From Salinarchaeum sp. IM2453 (GTDB lineage: Archaea > Halobacteriota > Halobacteria > Halobacteriales > Salinarchaeaceae), in contig NZ_CP081183.1 in NCBI RefSeq assembly GCF_019693215.1, positions 375,226 to 439,225 of the forward strand: a stretch of DNA of 64,000 nucleotides. The letters run 5' to 3'. The notes beneath the pieces were generated by a model that searched no databases, had not been told where the DNA came from, and saw nothing but the letters and a program-made list of their open reading frames with translations. Shown one piece after another: positions 53,928 to 62,327 of this stretch. Within the stretch, counting starts at the first letter, position 1. Every line of letters begins with the position of its first letter. Position numbers and translations under genes: made by a program.

Positions 53928-55130
53928 CTATACGATAGCAGAAATTTCCGCCGCTATACCGTCACCAACGGTTGATTTATCGCCGCTATATTCAGTGGTG
54001 ATTGAATCAGTCACGACATGTACATGTGCAGACTGGGCACCCATGACGCTTGCATCGTTTGCAATAACACAGTCAAGTTCTGCCCGTTCCATTGTCTCTT
54101 TGGCAGCTTCAATCAGGGCCGTACTGTCGGTTGTTGTTTCAGTCTTAAAGCCGACAATCGGGAGGTCAGGATATTCGTCTCGGACTTGATCGACGAGTTT
54201 GGGGGTAGGGTGCAGCTGTAACGTGCGTTCGGGGCCTGACTTGAGTTTTTCATCCCGAGTGTCGATAGTGTAATCACTAATCGCAGCCGCGGAAATGAAA
54301 CAATCAGCAGTGTCAATATGATCAAAAACAGCATTTCGCATCTCAACAGCAGTCTCAACCTCGATAACAGACGCATATGGGAGGTCCGGATCAGCGTAAC
54401 GCTCATCGAGTCCACTTGTCGATGGGTGGCGCATGCTAATTGACCCATGTACAACCGTCAGATCAGCACCTCGAATATAGCAGGATCGGGCAATTGCACG
54501 ACCCATCTGTCCAGAAGACCGGTTTGTGAGCACACGAATTGGATCGATACGTTCGGCAGTTCCCCCTGTTGTCAGAAGAATCTCCGTGTCAGCGAGAGAG
54601 TCTGGAGTGGCTGCACAGGCAGTTTCCAGTGCTATCGTATCGACGGTTGCCATTTTAGCTTTATTTTCCTCAACGCGAGGAGCAACGAATGGGATGTCCC
54701 ACGATTCAAGCGTATCAATCGCATCAAGGACGCCTGGATGGTCGTACATTGGTTCATGCATGGCCGGCGCGATAACAACAGGGACATCTGCGCCGATTGC
54801 TGTGGTTGCTGCTGTAGTGACAGGAGTATCATCAATACCAGCGGCGATTTTGCCAATAGTATTTGCGGTTGCCGGGGCAATCAAGAGTACATCAGCCCAT
54901 CCGTCGCGACCGCATAGCTCGACATGTTCAACTGCCCCTGTGATTTCAGTAATTGGAGTATGTTCAGTACCGAACTCAGCAGCCCATGGATGGATAATAT
55001 TTGTTGCTGCTGAAGTCATGATCGGGCGAACGGTGGCACCGCGACGACGGAGCTCATGTGCAAGTTCGACGACGCGAACAGCCGCCACACTGCCGGTGAC
55101 ACCCAAGGCAACGTTAACGTCAGAGAGCAT
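53928..55130 (-). CDS. coaBC: Phosphopantothenoylcysteine decarboxylase/phosphopantothenate-cysteine ligase (CoaBC)
   Basis: 400 aa. The N-terminal flavoprotein domain has ALGVTGSVAAVRVVELA, APATANTIGKIAAGI and the motif PAMHEPMY, which has His where the bacterial PxMNxxMW has Asn; this is common in archaeal CoaBC as far as I recall. The C-terminal ligase has LLTTGGTAERIDPIRVLTNRSSGQMG and CFISAAAISDY. It makes 4'-phosphopantetheine for CoA. It is upstream of the mrp operon on the same strand, with about 145 bases between. Confidence 0.93.
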   Translation of the reverse strand: MLSDVNVALGVTGSVAAVRVVELAHELRRRGATVRPIMTSAATNIIHPWAAEFGTEHTPITEITGAVEHVELCGRDGWADVLLIAPATANTIGKIAAGIDDTPVTTAATTAIGADVPVVIAPAMHEPMYDHPGVLDAIDTLESWDIPFVAPRVEENKAKMATVDTIALETACAATPDSLADTEILLTTGGTAERIDPIRVLTNRSSGQMGRAIARSCYIRGADLTVVHGSISMRHPSTSGLDERYADPDLPYASVIEVETAVEMRNAVFDHIDTADCFISAAAISDYTIDTRDEKLKSGPERTLQLHPTPKLVDQVRDEYPDLPIVGFKTETTTDSTALIEAAKETMERAELDCVIANDASVMGAQSAHVHVVTDSITTEYSGDKSTVGDGIAAEISAIV

Positions 55131-55240
55131 GCTCCGAAGATTATAGAGGAACTGGAATAAATCACTGGTATTTGGTCGTCACTCACAGACAAAAAGAGAG
55201 ATGGATGAACATTTGAGGATGAACAGTTGAATGTCTGGTA

Positions 55241-55549
55241 ATGAGCTTCGTAACGACGCTGAAACTAGAGAGTGGAGACCGGGCGGTGCTTGACCGGATT
55301 GTTGAAGAGATCCAGACGACAGCAAAGCAAAAAGGGGCTGAGCTCAACGGACCACATACATTCTCTCCAGAAGAATACTCGGTACCACAGTACGGCGACT
55401 ACAACAGCAACGGTCGGTTCGGCACGTGGGAATATACGGTGTATCGGCGAGAGCTTAGTTTAGTCGGCCACCAACAGTTAGCAAGCAAAATTCTTTCGTG
55501 GGATTTCCCCGATGCAATCCGTGTCGAAGCAGAAGTCGAGCAGATATAA
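55241..55549 (+). CDS. uS10/mL48-like ribosomal protein paralogue
   Basis: The 102 aa protein MSFVTTLKLESGDRAVLDRIVEEIQTTAKQKGAELNGPHTFSPEEYSVPQY has the beta-alpha order and KGAELNGPHTF block of ribosomal protein S10. It lacks the exact classic loop. Haloarchaea carry this as a second S10-fold gene (uS10/mL48 family). Its binding site is not known; it could be a ribosome-associated or NusE-like protein. It is convergent with the geranylgeranyl reductase gene. Confidence 0.8.
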   Translation: MSFVTTLKLESGDRAVLDRIVEEIQTTAKQKGAELNGPHTFSPEEYSVPQYGDYNSNGRFGTWEYTVYRRELSLVGHQQLASKILSWDFPDAIRVEAEVEQI

Positions 55550-55558
55550 ATCAGTCAA

Positions 55559-56923
55559 TCAGTATTTTGGATCTGCGCCGGTCGTCTCGTAGACAGCATC
55601 CATGATGGTATCACGGCGTTCTTGCCAGAACGGAAGTAAATTCGGGGACTCTGGATAATCTTCGTAATGTTCGAGTATCTGGTCTGCTCGCTGTTTGGTT
55701 TTGAACAACTTGTAGATTTTCCCCCAGTGGCCAAATGTCTTGACAGCAGCCTCAGCTACAAGGCGTGGCGATAGATCAGCAGACCCGGAATAAAGCGATT
55801 CAGCAATCTTCTCGCCAGGCATCACTGCAAGCAATTTCATCATTTCATCAGTGTCAACAGCCGTTGAGAGAATATTGTAGACATCCAGCGCAGCATATCG
55901 AGCACCGAAATGCTCCATGACACGCTCGTTGTACTCCCATAGCGCTTCTTCTGTTGGGGCGCCATTTTCTAGCGCATCAATAACTGCCTCACCAGCGTAG
56001 ACGCCTGCATATGCTGCACCAGCGATACCACCACCGGTCGTTGGATTGACGTGACCAGCAGCGTCACCGGCTGCGATAAATCCGGGAGCAACAGCCGAAT
56101 CATATGGACGTCGCGTTGGCATTGAAGCACCAAGTTTGCTTGTTACTGTACCCCCCTGTAATTCAGGGCGTTTCTGAATATTCTCCCGAAGATCTTCAAC
56201 AAGTTTCATCGGCTCCTCGGTCATTTGGAAGCCAAGCCCAGCATTGATCTTTGTTTCGGAACGGGGGAAATACCAGACGTATCCAGCAGATCGTTTGGCT
56301 GGCCTGAACACTAAGGCATCGCTGTAGTCAACTGGTTCATCAACTTCGATAACCTCACGATAACCAGAGCAAAATTGCTTGGATTGAACGTTTGTATCGA
56401 ATGTAGTATCAGTGAGATCAGCTTTATCCTGAAGGATAGATAGAGATCCACCAGCATCGATAACAACATCAGCTTCATAGGTTGTTGAGTTGTTATCCTG
56501 AACAGCATGGACGCCGGTCACCGTGCCGTCATCGTCCTGAACAACATCATTGACAACAGTATTATATTCAATTGTTGCGCCAGCGTTCGTTGCACCCTCG
56601 ATGAGGCGGCGGCCGTATTCTGGTCTATCGATAACCGCAAGATCGCCAGGGATTGGAATCTCTAAGACAGTATCTTCCTGTGGGATTTCAAATCGGCCAT
56701 GGTCAACATCAGTATTTGTGAAGGCTGGCTCAATCTGTTCGAAGGGGATCGATTCAGGAAATTCTGATGCACCCTTGAGTGCGTCGCCACATGCGATAAC
56801 GCCAGCATTTTCTTCGGATTTCCGTTCAAGGATAACTGTTTCGAGCCCGGCACGCGCGGTTGTAGCAGCAGCATAGCAGCCAGCGGTGCCTGCTCCAACA
56901 ACAACGACATCGTACTCTGGCAT
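55559..56923 (-). CDS. Geranylgeranyl reductase family protein (digeranylgeranylglycerophospholipid reductase-like), paralogue 1
   Basis: 454 aa. FAD motifs are VVVVGAGTAGCYAAATTARAG, CGDALKG, and AVAPGFIAAGDAAGHVNPTTGGGIAGAAYAG. The pattern FPRSETKINAGLGFQMTEEP is characteristic of the archaeal enzymes that saturate geranylgeranyl chains of membrane lipids. It ends TTGADPKY, the same C-terminus as the paralogue at 62328 (TGADPKY). The two are clearly homologous along their length. Which one makes lipids and which acts on other isoprenoids, such as menaquinone, is open. Confidence 0.88.
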   Translation of the reverse strand: MPEYDVVVVGAGTAGCYAAATTARAGLETVILERKSEENAGVIACGDALKGASEFPESIPFEQIEPAFTNTDVDHGRFEIPQEDTVLEIPIPGDLAVIDRPEYGRRLIEGATNAGATIEYNTVVNDVVQDDDGTVTGVHAVQDNNSTTYEADVVIDAGGSLSILQDKADLTDTTFDTNVQSKQFCSGYREVIEVDEPVDYSDALVFRPAKRSAGYVWYFPRSETKINAGLGFQMTEEPMKLVEDLRENIQKRPELQGGTVTSKLGASMPTRRPYDSAVAPGFIAAGDAAGHVNPTTGGGIAGAAYAGVYAGEAVIDALENGAPTEEALWEYNERVMEHFGARYAALDVYNILSTAVDTDEMMKLLAVMPGEKIAESLYSGSADLSPRLVAEAAVKTFGHWGKIYKLFKTKQRADQILEHYEDYPESPNLLPFWQERRDTIMDAVYETTGADPKY

Positions 56924-57149
56924 AGTTGTACATCAAGGAAAGAATCCAGATAACGCTTTCCAAGTTTATTTGACAAACACAAAGACGCGGCCGGCTGTTG
57001 ACAGATCCCAGTTACTACGTCTGGAAGTTGTGCCAAATAGAAACGTCGTTGGGGTAATGTTGCCAATGAACTTATGTTATTCATCTTATTATTTTGTGTT
57101 ATGCTACTCATAAGTACATCAGTGAGTGCTGGAATGTGGGGGGAGGAAC

Positions 57150-58067
57150 ATGGCAGCAATTGAGATTACCAACCTTTCAAAGCACTTCGGCGATGTCGTT
57201 GCCGTAGACGAACTAGATTTAACCGTAGAGGAAGGTGAGATATTCGGCTTTCTTGGGCCCAACGGAGCGGGAAAATCAACGACAATAGACATCATTCTGG
57301 ATTTTGTTCGACCCACTTCCGGGCAAGTAACGGTACTAGGTCACGACGCGCAGAAAGAGGGGCTTCAAATCAGACAACAAACAGGAGTCCTTCCAGACGC
57401 ATACCATGTTTACAATCGACTGACTGGCCGACAGCATCTTGAGTTTGCTATTGAACTCAAAGGGACTGACGATGACCCAATGGAACTACTCGAGCGTGTT
57501 GGGATCGCTGAAGCTGCCGACCGGAAAGCTGGCGGCTACTCAAAAGGGATGAAACAGCGACTTATGTTAGCCATCGCACTATTGGGAAAACCTGATTTGC
57601 TGATTTTGGACGAACCGTCGACTGGACTTGATCCCAACGGGGCAAAAGAAATCCGCGATATCATCCGACAGGAAAAAGCCCGCGGTGCAACGGTCTTTTT
57701 TTCTAGCCACGTGATGGAACAGGTCGAAGCCGTCTGCGATCGTGTAGGGATCATTAACCGGGGACAGTTGGTGGCTCTGGATAATGTTGAAGGATTGCGG
57801 GCCGCCAAAGGGGCCGGCGAGACGCTATACTTACAAGTCAAGACTCTCTCAGAGGCCGTTCTCAGGAAGATTACTGATGTTGATGGTGTCGAGTTGGCCA
57901 CCATCGACGATAGACGAGTACGCGTAATGGTTGGGGACCGATCAAAGTTTGAAGTGTTAGACGACATCGACGAAATCACCACAGTTGAGGACTTTTCCGT
58001 GGTGACATCGTCGCTTGGTGATCTTTTTATCCAGTACACTAACGAGACACAGGAGGTGCAAAGATGA
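57150..58067 (+). CDS. ABC-2 type exporter ATPase
   Basis: 305 aa from the ATG at 57150, set by GGGAGGA just upstream. Walker A is GFLGPNGAGKSTTIDIILDFVRP, the signature YSKGMKQRLMLAIALLGKPDLLILDEPSTGLDPNGAKE, and the His-switch FFSSHVMEQVE. The C-terminal about 90 residues resemble the regulatory tail of CcmA/NatA-type exporters. It pairs with the permease gene overlapping its end by 4 bases. The substrate is unknown. Confidence 0.93.
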   Translation: MAAIEITNLSKHFGDVVAVDELDLTVEEGEIFGFLGPNGAGKSTTIDIILDFVRPTSGQVTVLGHDAQKEGLQIRQQTGVLPDAYHVYNRLTGRQHLEFAIELKGTDDDPMELLERVGIAEAADRKAGGYSKGMKQRLMLAIALLGKPDLLILDEPSTGLDPNGAKEIRDIIRQEKARGATVFFSSHVMEQVEAVCDRVGIINRGQLVALDNVEGLRAAKGAGETLYLQVKTLSEAVLRKITDVDGVELATIDDRRVRVMVGDRSKFEVLDDIDEITTVEDFSVVTSSLGDLFIQYTNETQEVQR

Positions 58068-58930
58068 AAGCCCTAACAGTCGCAAAGAAAGACTTTAGGG
58101 ATGCATCTCAGTCACGAGCACTGTGGGCACTGGTTGGTATATTTGTTGTCCTTATGCTAATCCTCGCATATGCTGTTGTCGAAGCACCAGAGGTAATTGG
58201 CATCTCTGATGAGGTAGGGTTTGACGACCTGTTATTTATGACATCAGCGTTTGTTGCGCTGTTTGTACCGCTGGCCGCCATTATTGTCTGTTATAAGTCT
58301 ATAGCCGGCGAGCGGGAACTTGGGAGTATCAAGATAATAATGTCCTTACCAACGACCCGTCAGGACGTGTTCTTCGGGAAAGTGCTTGGTCGGGGTGCTG
58401 TTATCACCACAGCACTCGCGGTAGCAGTACTTATTGGATTAGGATTTGGATCGGTGCTGCTTGGCACGGTCGATATCGTCGCAGTGCTTGTATTTCTACT
58501 GCTCACGATATTTTTCGCAATTGTCTATGCGAGTATAATGGTTAGTCTCTCAGCGAGTACTGGATCAACAGTCCGGGCAACAACCTATACGCTCGGATTT
58601 TTTGCTGTGTTTGAGTTGCTTTGGGATGCGATTCCACTAGCAATTGTATATGTCGTTGAAGGGTTTCAGATGCCGACAGCATTACCTGACTGGTTTACCA
58701 CAGTTCTCATGGTTTCTCCATCAACAGGATACTTTTCAGCGGTCAATGCATTTGTTCCGGGAATCGACTCTGAAACCACTGGTGGCGGAGGTGAAGCTGG
58801 AGTTGAAGTCGATACAGCATACGGCGACGCAATATACGCTCAGCCTGAGGTTGGACTGCTCTTTCTGGTAGTTTGGATGGCTATTTCACTGGCTGTAGGG
58901 TATTCTCGATTCACGCGAGCGGATCTGTGA
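58064..58930 (+). CDS. ABC-2 type exporter permease
   Basis: 288 aa, six hydrophobic helices: ALWALVGIFVVLMLILAYAVV, LLFMTSAFVALFVPLAAIIVCYKSIAGERELGSIKIIMSLPTTR (the GERExGSIKxLLSxPxxR motif of NosY/ABC-2 permeases), IDTVLVFLLLTIFFAIVYASIMVSLSA-like helices, and a last one, VGLLFLVVWMAISLAVGYSRF. It has one large external loop with a Gly/Glu-rich stretch. It is the second gene of the exporter pair. Confidence 0.9.
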   Translation: MKALTVAKKDFRDASQSRALWALVGIFVVLMLILAYAVVEAPEVIGISDEVGFDDLLFMTSAFVALFVPLAAIIVCYKSIAGERELGSIKIIMSLPTTRQDVFFGKVLGRGAVITTALAVAVLIGLGFGSVLLGTVDIVAVLVFLLLTIFFAIVYASIMVSLSASTGSTVRATTYTLGFFAVFELLWDAIPLAIVYVVEGFQMPTALPDWFTTVLMVSPSTGYFSAVNAFVPGIDSETTGGGGEAGVEVDTAYGDAIYAQPEVGLLFLVVWMAISLAVGYSRFTRADL

Positions 58931-59073
58931 GCGGTGTCATTCCAGATCAAACGTTATGATAGTCACCTTGAGGCGGCTGTGCAACGCTAACTACAAGCTG
59001 GGGAGAGCGATTGTTGAGAGCTGAAACATCGGAAACCTAAAGCCATATGTTGGAGGTAATTATAACTACGTAT

Positions 59074-59394
59074 ATGACTGAGTACACGGTAGAATTCGTT
59101 GGTGCCAACGAGACGATTACCGTCTCAGATAAGGAGACAATTTTGAGTCGCTGTATTGAAGAAGGAATTAACCAAGAGTACTCCTGCCGAGTTGGTACCT
59201 GTCTGGCCTGTTCTGCTGAGATTATCGAAGGGCAAGTAGCTCAGCCAGCTGCTCGGGGATTCACAGATAAAGAGAAAGAAAACTATGCATTAACCTGTAT
59301 GGCACGGCCACAATCTGATTTGAAACTTGAAATGGGTGTGTATCCACCAAGCATTGAGGACGACGTCGAAACAGGCGCGGTTGCTGATGACTGA
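59074..59394 (+). CDS. 2Fe-2S ferredoxin (plant type)
   Basis: 106 aa from the ATG at 59074. The cluster-binding order is EYSCRVGTCLACSAEIIEG (three Cys) and YALTCMARP (fourth Cys), with the beta-grasp start YTVEFVGANETITVS. The acidic tail suits a haloarchaeal protein. It carries electrons between reductases and enzymes. Its direct partner is not adjacent. Confidence 0.94.
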   Translation: MTEYTVEFVGANETITVSDKETILSRCIEEGINQEYSCRVGTCLACSAEIIEGQVAQPAARGFTDKEKENYALTCMARPQSDLKLEMGVYPPSIEDDVETGAVADD

Positions 59395-59495
59395 GTCCCA
59401 CTATTGGGGAAAATAAACCAATTGCGAGTGGAGTCGGCTATTCTGCGATAGACTAAGCGTTAAATATTAGCCGTCGGGTTACAAAACTTCAGGAT

Positions 59496-59636
59496 ATGAG
59501 TAGCAACAACGAGCGAGAGCGAGAAAGTTCAGTTGACATCATGTTTCGATTTGGCATGCTGTTCGCTGTAATCATTGGACTTGCGGCGCTTGGATTTGGA
59601 GTCTACCATCTCATGGTAATTGCTGGATGGATCTGA
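59496..59636 (+). CDS. Small one-helix membrane protein, 46 aa
   Basis: MSSNNEREREESSVDIMFR-like polar N-terminus (MSSNNERERESS), then FGMLFAVIIGLAALGFGVYHLMVIAGWI, a single strongly hydrophobic helix. A TTAAATAT box lies about 30 bases before the ATG. This has the look of a conserved haloarchaeal single-pass small protein of unknown function. Confidence 0.6.
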   Translation: MSSNNERERESSVDIMFRFGMLFAVIIGLAALGFGVYHLMVIAGWI

Positions 59637-59682
59637 GGCTAGGCAAGTCTCCATATCAACCGCGGTTATAGGTACAGCGACA

Positions 59683-59847
59683 TCAGGATGGATGTTGATG
59701 ACTGATTTTTTCAGCAATGATGGATGGTGTTGGCGTCCTACAGTCCCGGCATTTCCATACAGGGCGTCCTGCGCCTCGTTCTTGGATTAGATCGTGATTG
59801 TACCTGAGTGTTCGGCCACAGACACACTGATATTCGGTTTTGGACAT
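59683..59847 (-). CDS. Small zinc-ribbon protein, 54 aa
   Basis: MSKTEYQCVCGRTLRYNHD, then WKCRDCRTPTPSII. Two CxC/CxxC pairs fit a one-zinc ribbon, and the basic residues could bind nucleic acid. A CTTATAGT box lies 26-33 bases upstream. The function is unknown. Confidence 0.6.
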   Translation of the reverse strand: MSKTEYQCVCGRTLRYNHDLIQERGAGRPVWKCRDCRTPTPSIIAEKISHQHPS

Positions 59848-59872
59848 ATACGTAGAATACTATCGGCTACAG

Positions 59873-59880
59873 ACTATAAG
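59873..59880 (-). promoter_or_regulatory. TATA box for the zinc-ribbon gene
   Basis: CTTATAGT on the minus strand, 26-33 bases before the ATG at 59847. Confidence 0.45.
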
Positions 59881-59916
59881 CACAGCGGCGTGTAGAAAGG
59901 TTGTAACACTAAATCG

Positions 59917-60495
59917 TCAGTCAGAGATAAACTTGTTGTCGCGCCAGTTAACACCGTTTTGTGAGTCAGAATCTTCGCCAGGGCCTTCAGCAACTTCAAC
60001 AGTTGATGCACGCTCTTCGCCATCAACAATGCGCCACGATTCAAGTTCGCCGTTTTGTGCCGTGATCGCTGTTAGCGTGCCTTTCTCTGCTTTTCGAGCA
60101 ACCTGACAGAGTACTTCAAACATTTCATACTGAAGTTCTGTGTTCTGAAGAACCGTCTCACGATCGCCTTTGAATCCAGCAAACTCAACCAACTCAGATT
60201 CAGGTTCTTCCTCCTCTTCTCCGCCCCACTGTGGACCCCGATTCTTTGGGTCGTCCTCCTCGTTTTCGTAGACACGTGTTTCTGTAATACTGGCTTTAAG
60301 CTGCGCAGTCGGGGTGTATTTGCTAATTGATTCGTCTTCGGCAACTGCCCGAAGAATAAGTGTGTTATTCCGGCGATTAATCTCGACGTCCGCAACACCG
60401 TCGGGATAATCAATTTCGTCGATTAAGTCGTGGACATCTTCCAAGGGCAATTCAAGCGTCGAATGGAGTCGATAGACAGTAGCTTCCGATGACAT
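59917..60495 (-). CDS. Conserved haloarchaeal protein, DUF7110-like
   Basis: 192 aa from the ATG at 60495 (MSSEATVYRLHSTLELPLEDVHDLID). The first 85 residues form a compact alpha-beta domain (VADVEINRRNNTLILRAVAEDESISKY). A Glu-rich linker (EEEEEPESE) comes next, followed by a helical part with QNTELQYEMFEVLCQVARKAEKGTLTAITAQNGELESWRIV. No catalytic motif is seen. The name DUF7110 is from memory. It stands alone downstream of gfcR on the same strand. Confidence 0.7.
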   Translation of the reverse strand: MSSEATVYRLHSTLELPLEDVHDLIDEIDYPDGVADVEINRRNNTLILRAVAEDESISKYTPTAQLKASITETRVYENEEDDPKNRGPQWGGEEEEEPESELVEFAGFKGDRETVLQNTELQYEMFEVLCQVARKAEKGTLTAITAQNGELESWRIVDGEERASTVEVAEGPGEDSDSQNGVNWRDNKFISD

Positions 60496-60599
60496 GGTGA
60501 GCCCCACTGGGTAAACAGTCATGCTATATTATGAACGCCGCATATAAATGGGTAGTCATTTTCCTCAGTAATATTACGATAAGAGGCTAACAAAATAAA

Positions 60600-61232
60600 T
60601 TACGACTGACCGCCAACTGAGATAATCTGCAACATTGAATGGACCGGAACATCCTCGACAGATCCAAGTCCGCGCTTGTCAGCCAAGACAGCACAGGCAA
60701 CAGGATTACCACCATGCTCACGAACCGACTGCACAGCTTCGGTGATCGTGGTGCCTGATGTGATAGCGTCATCGACAATAACACAGCGCTCACCCTCAAT
60801 AGTAGCAAAGTTTCTGGAAAATGTCCCACGAACATTTTCGGTAGCGCTTCCTGTATCGGATTCGAGTCGGTGCTTTCTGGGAGCATACGCAGCAAGATCG
60901 TGATCACACTCCTGTGCAACCACGGTCGCCAAAGGAACACCCGCCTTCTCAATACCAACGACGGTTGTTGCATCGTAATCAGCAAGCAGATCGGCCATCG
61001 CAGCACCAATATAGTTCATCCGCGTGCTACTCTTTCCGATTGTGCTCCAGTCGATGTGGATGTCATCCGATCGGGTCGTATCGATGGATTCTGACTCCTG
61101 ATTAGCTGCCCGATCAACAAGCCAGCTTGCGGTCTCTCTTGATACATTAAGCTCATCAGCAATTTCACCCGTTGAACGACCCTGATCCGCAAGTGTCGTC
61201 GCATTATCGATCAAATCGTCTACGTTTTTCAT
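60600..61232 (-). CDS. gfcR: GfcR-type transcriptional regulator (HTH plus phosphoribosyltransferase fold)
   Basis: 210 aa from the ATG at 61232. The N-terminus MKNVDDLIDNATTLADQGRSTGEIADELNVSRETASWLVDRA is a helix-turn-helix. The rest is an orotate-PRTase-like fold with RCVIVDDAITSGTTITEAVQSV, which keeps the PRPP loop. GfcR of Haloferax activates glycolytic genes and is thought to sense a sugar-phosphate-type ligand through this fold. TATA-like CGTATATG lies upstream. Confidence 0.9.
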   Translation of the reverse strand: MKNVDDLIDNATTLADQGRSTGEIADELNVSRETASWLVDRAANQESESIDTTRSDDIHIDWSTIGKSSTRMNYIGAAMADLLADYDATTVVGIEKAGVPLATVVAQECDHDLAAYAPRKHRLESDTGSATENVRGTFSRNFATIEGERCVIVDDAITSGTTITEAVQSVREHGGNPVACAVLADKRGLGSVEDVPVHSMLQIISVGGQS

Positions 61233-61416
61233 ATATCCGATTATGTAGACAAGGATCATATACGTTCGCACAATTCAGTCCATCCCAAACGCAGGGCACA
61301 AATTCGTCACACTGGATCTCTGTCCGGAGGAGAGACCAGCGGAGAAAAAGATCAAAGACTACCAGAAGTGACAAAGTCATCGCAGGCGAGAGTCGACGTT
61401 CAGAGACGGTAATCCA

Positions 61417-62241
61417 CTACCACGGTGCAAAATCAGGATCGACTTTCCGTTCTCGTTCAGAGATGTTGTTGATACGTTCAATTTCCTCGTTGGATAGCTC
61501 AAGCGTCAATGCTTCGTAATTATCTTCGATGTGATCTTTACTGGTCGCTTTGGGGATCGGAACAGTTCCCTGTTCCAAGAGCCAAGCAATGCTGACTTGA
61601 GCGGCACTAACACCATGGGACTCAGCGATTGACACAATTGTATCATTCTCAAACACACCACCACGAGCAAGCGGAGAATAAGCGACAAGTGCATGTCCAT
61701 GCTGGTCTGCGTATTCGCGGAGCTCAGGCTGTTGAAGCATTGGATGGCATTCAACCTGATTAGCCATAATCGGAGTATCAAGGATGTCACGGGCTTGATC
61801 TAAGTGGCGAGGTTCAAAGTTGCTAACACCGATACCATTGATGTAGCCATCTGAATAGAGTTCATCAAACGCTGGAAGGGTTTCTTCTGGATCATACGCA
61901 CCAGCTGGCCAGTGGACATATAGCAGATCGACGGTATCCAATTGTAACCGAGAAAGGCTCTCTTTTGTTGACTCGATCACGTCGTCGTGCGCAAGGTTGT
62001 CAATCCAAACCTTTGTCGCAATAAACAGCTCGTCACGGGAAACTGACGCTTGTGCAATGCCCTTTCCAACTGCCTGTTCGTTTTCGTATACCTGTGCAGT
62101 GTCGATGTGCCGATATCCCATCTCAATTGCTCTTTTGACACTGTTCGTACACGCTTCAGGATCTGTATTCTGCCATGTTCCAAGGCCAAATGCTGGAATG
62201 CCATTAACTGCTGGAACACGATCCGTAGCAGGAATAGTCAT
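61417..62241 (-). CDS. Aldo/keto reductase
   Basis: 274 aa. The family motifs are GTWQNTD, YRHIDTAQVYENEQAVG (catalytic Asp and Tyr), IATKVW (Lys) and DLLYVHWPAG (His), then GIGVSNFEPRHLDQA and PIPKATSKDHIEDN for NADPH binding. It reduces carbonyl substrates such as sugar aldehydes or 2,5-diketogluconate-type ketones; the exact one is not readable. It is a single gene. Confidence 0.92.
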   Translation of the reverse strand: MTIPATDRVPAVNGIPAFGLGTWQNTDPEACTNSVKRAIEMGYRHIDTAQVYENEQAVGKGIAQASVSRDELFIATKVWIDNLAHDDVIESTKESLSRLQLDTVDLLYVHWPAGAYDPEETLPAFDELYSDGYINGIGVSNFEPRHLDQARDILDTPIMANQVECHPMLQQPELREYADQHGHALVAYSPLARGGVFENDTIVSIAESHGVSAAQVSIAWLLEQGTVPIPKATSKDHIEDNYEALTLELSNEEIERINNISERERKVDPDFAPW

Positions 62242-62327
62242 GTAACAATATTCAGTGATTGGAAGTCAAAGTTATTGCGGAGAAGTCAAATAATCCAAGA
62301 TCAAAAGAAACAGGGCTAAACGAATGG

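Noticed and set aside
53928-55130. His in the CoaC motif PAMHEPMY as a lost catalytic residue
   Set aside because: As I recall, archaeal CoaBC proteins commonly have this variant, so it is not specific to this gene.
54526-55146. 206 aa plus-strand frame opposite coaBC
   Set aside because: It lies wholly antisense to coaBC, has a Ser/Thr/Arg-rich composition unlike haloarchaeal proteins, and no domain.
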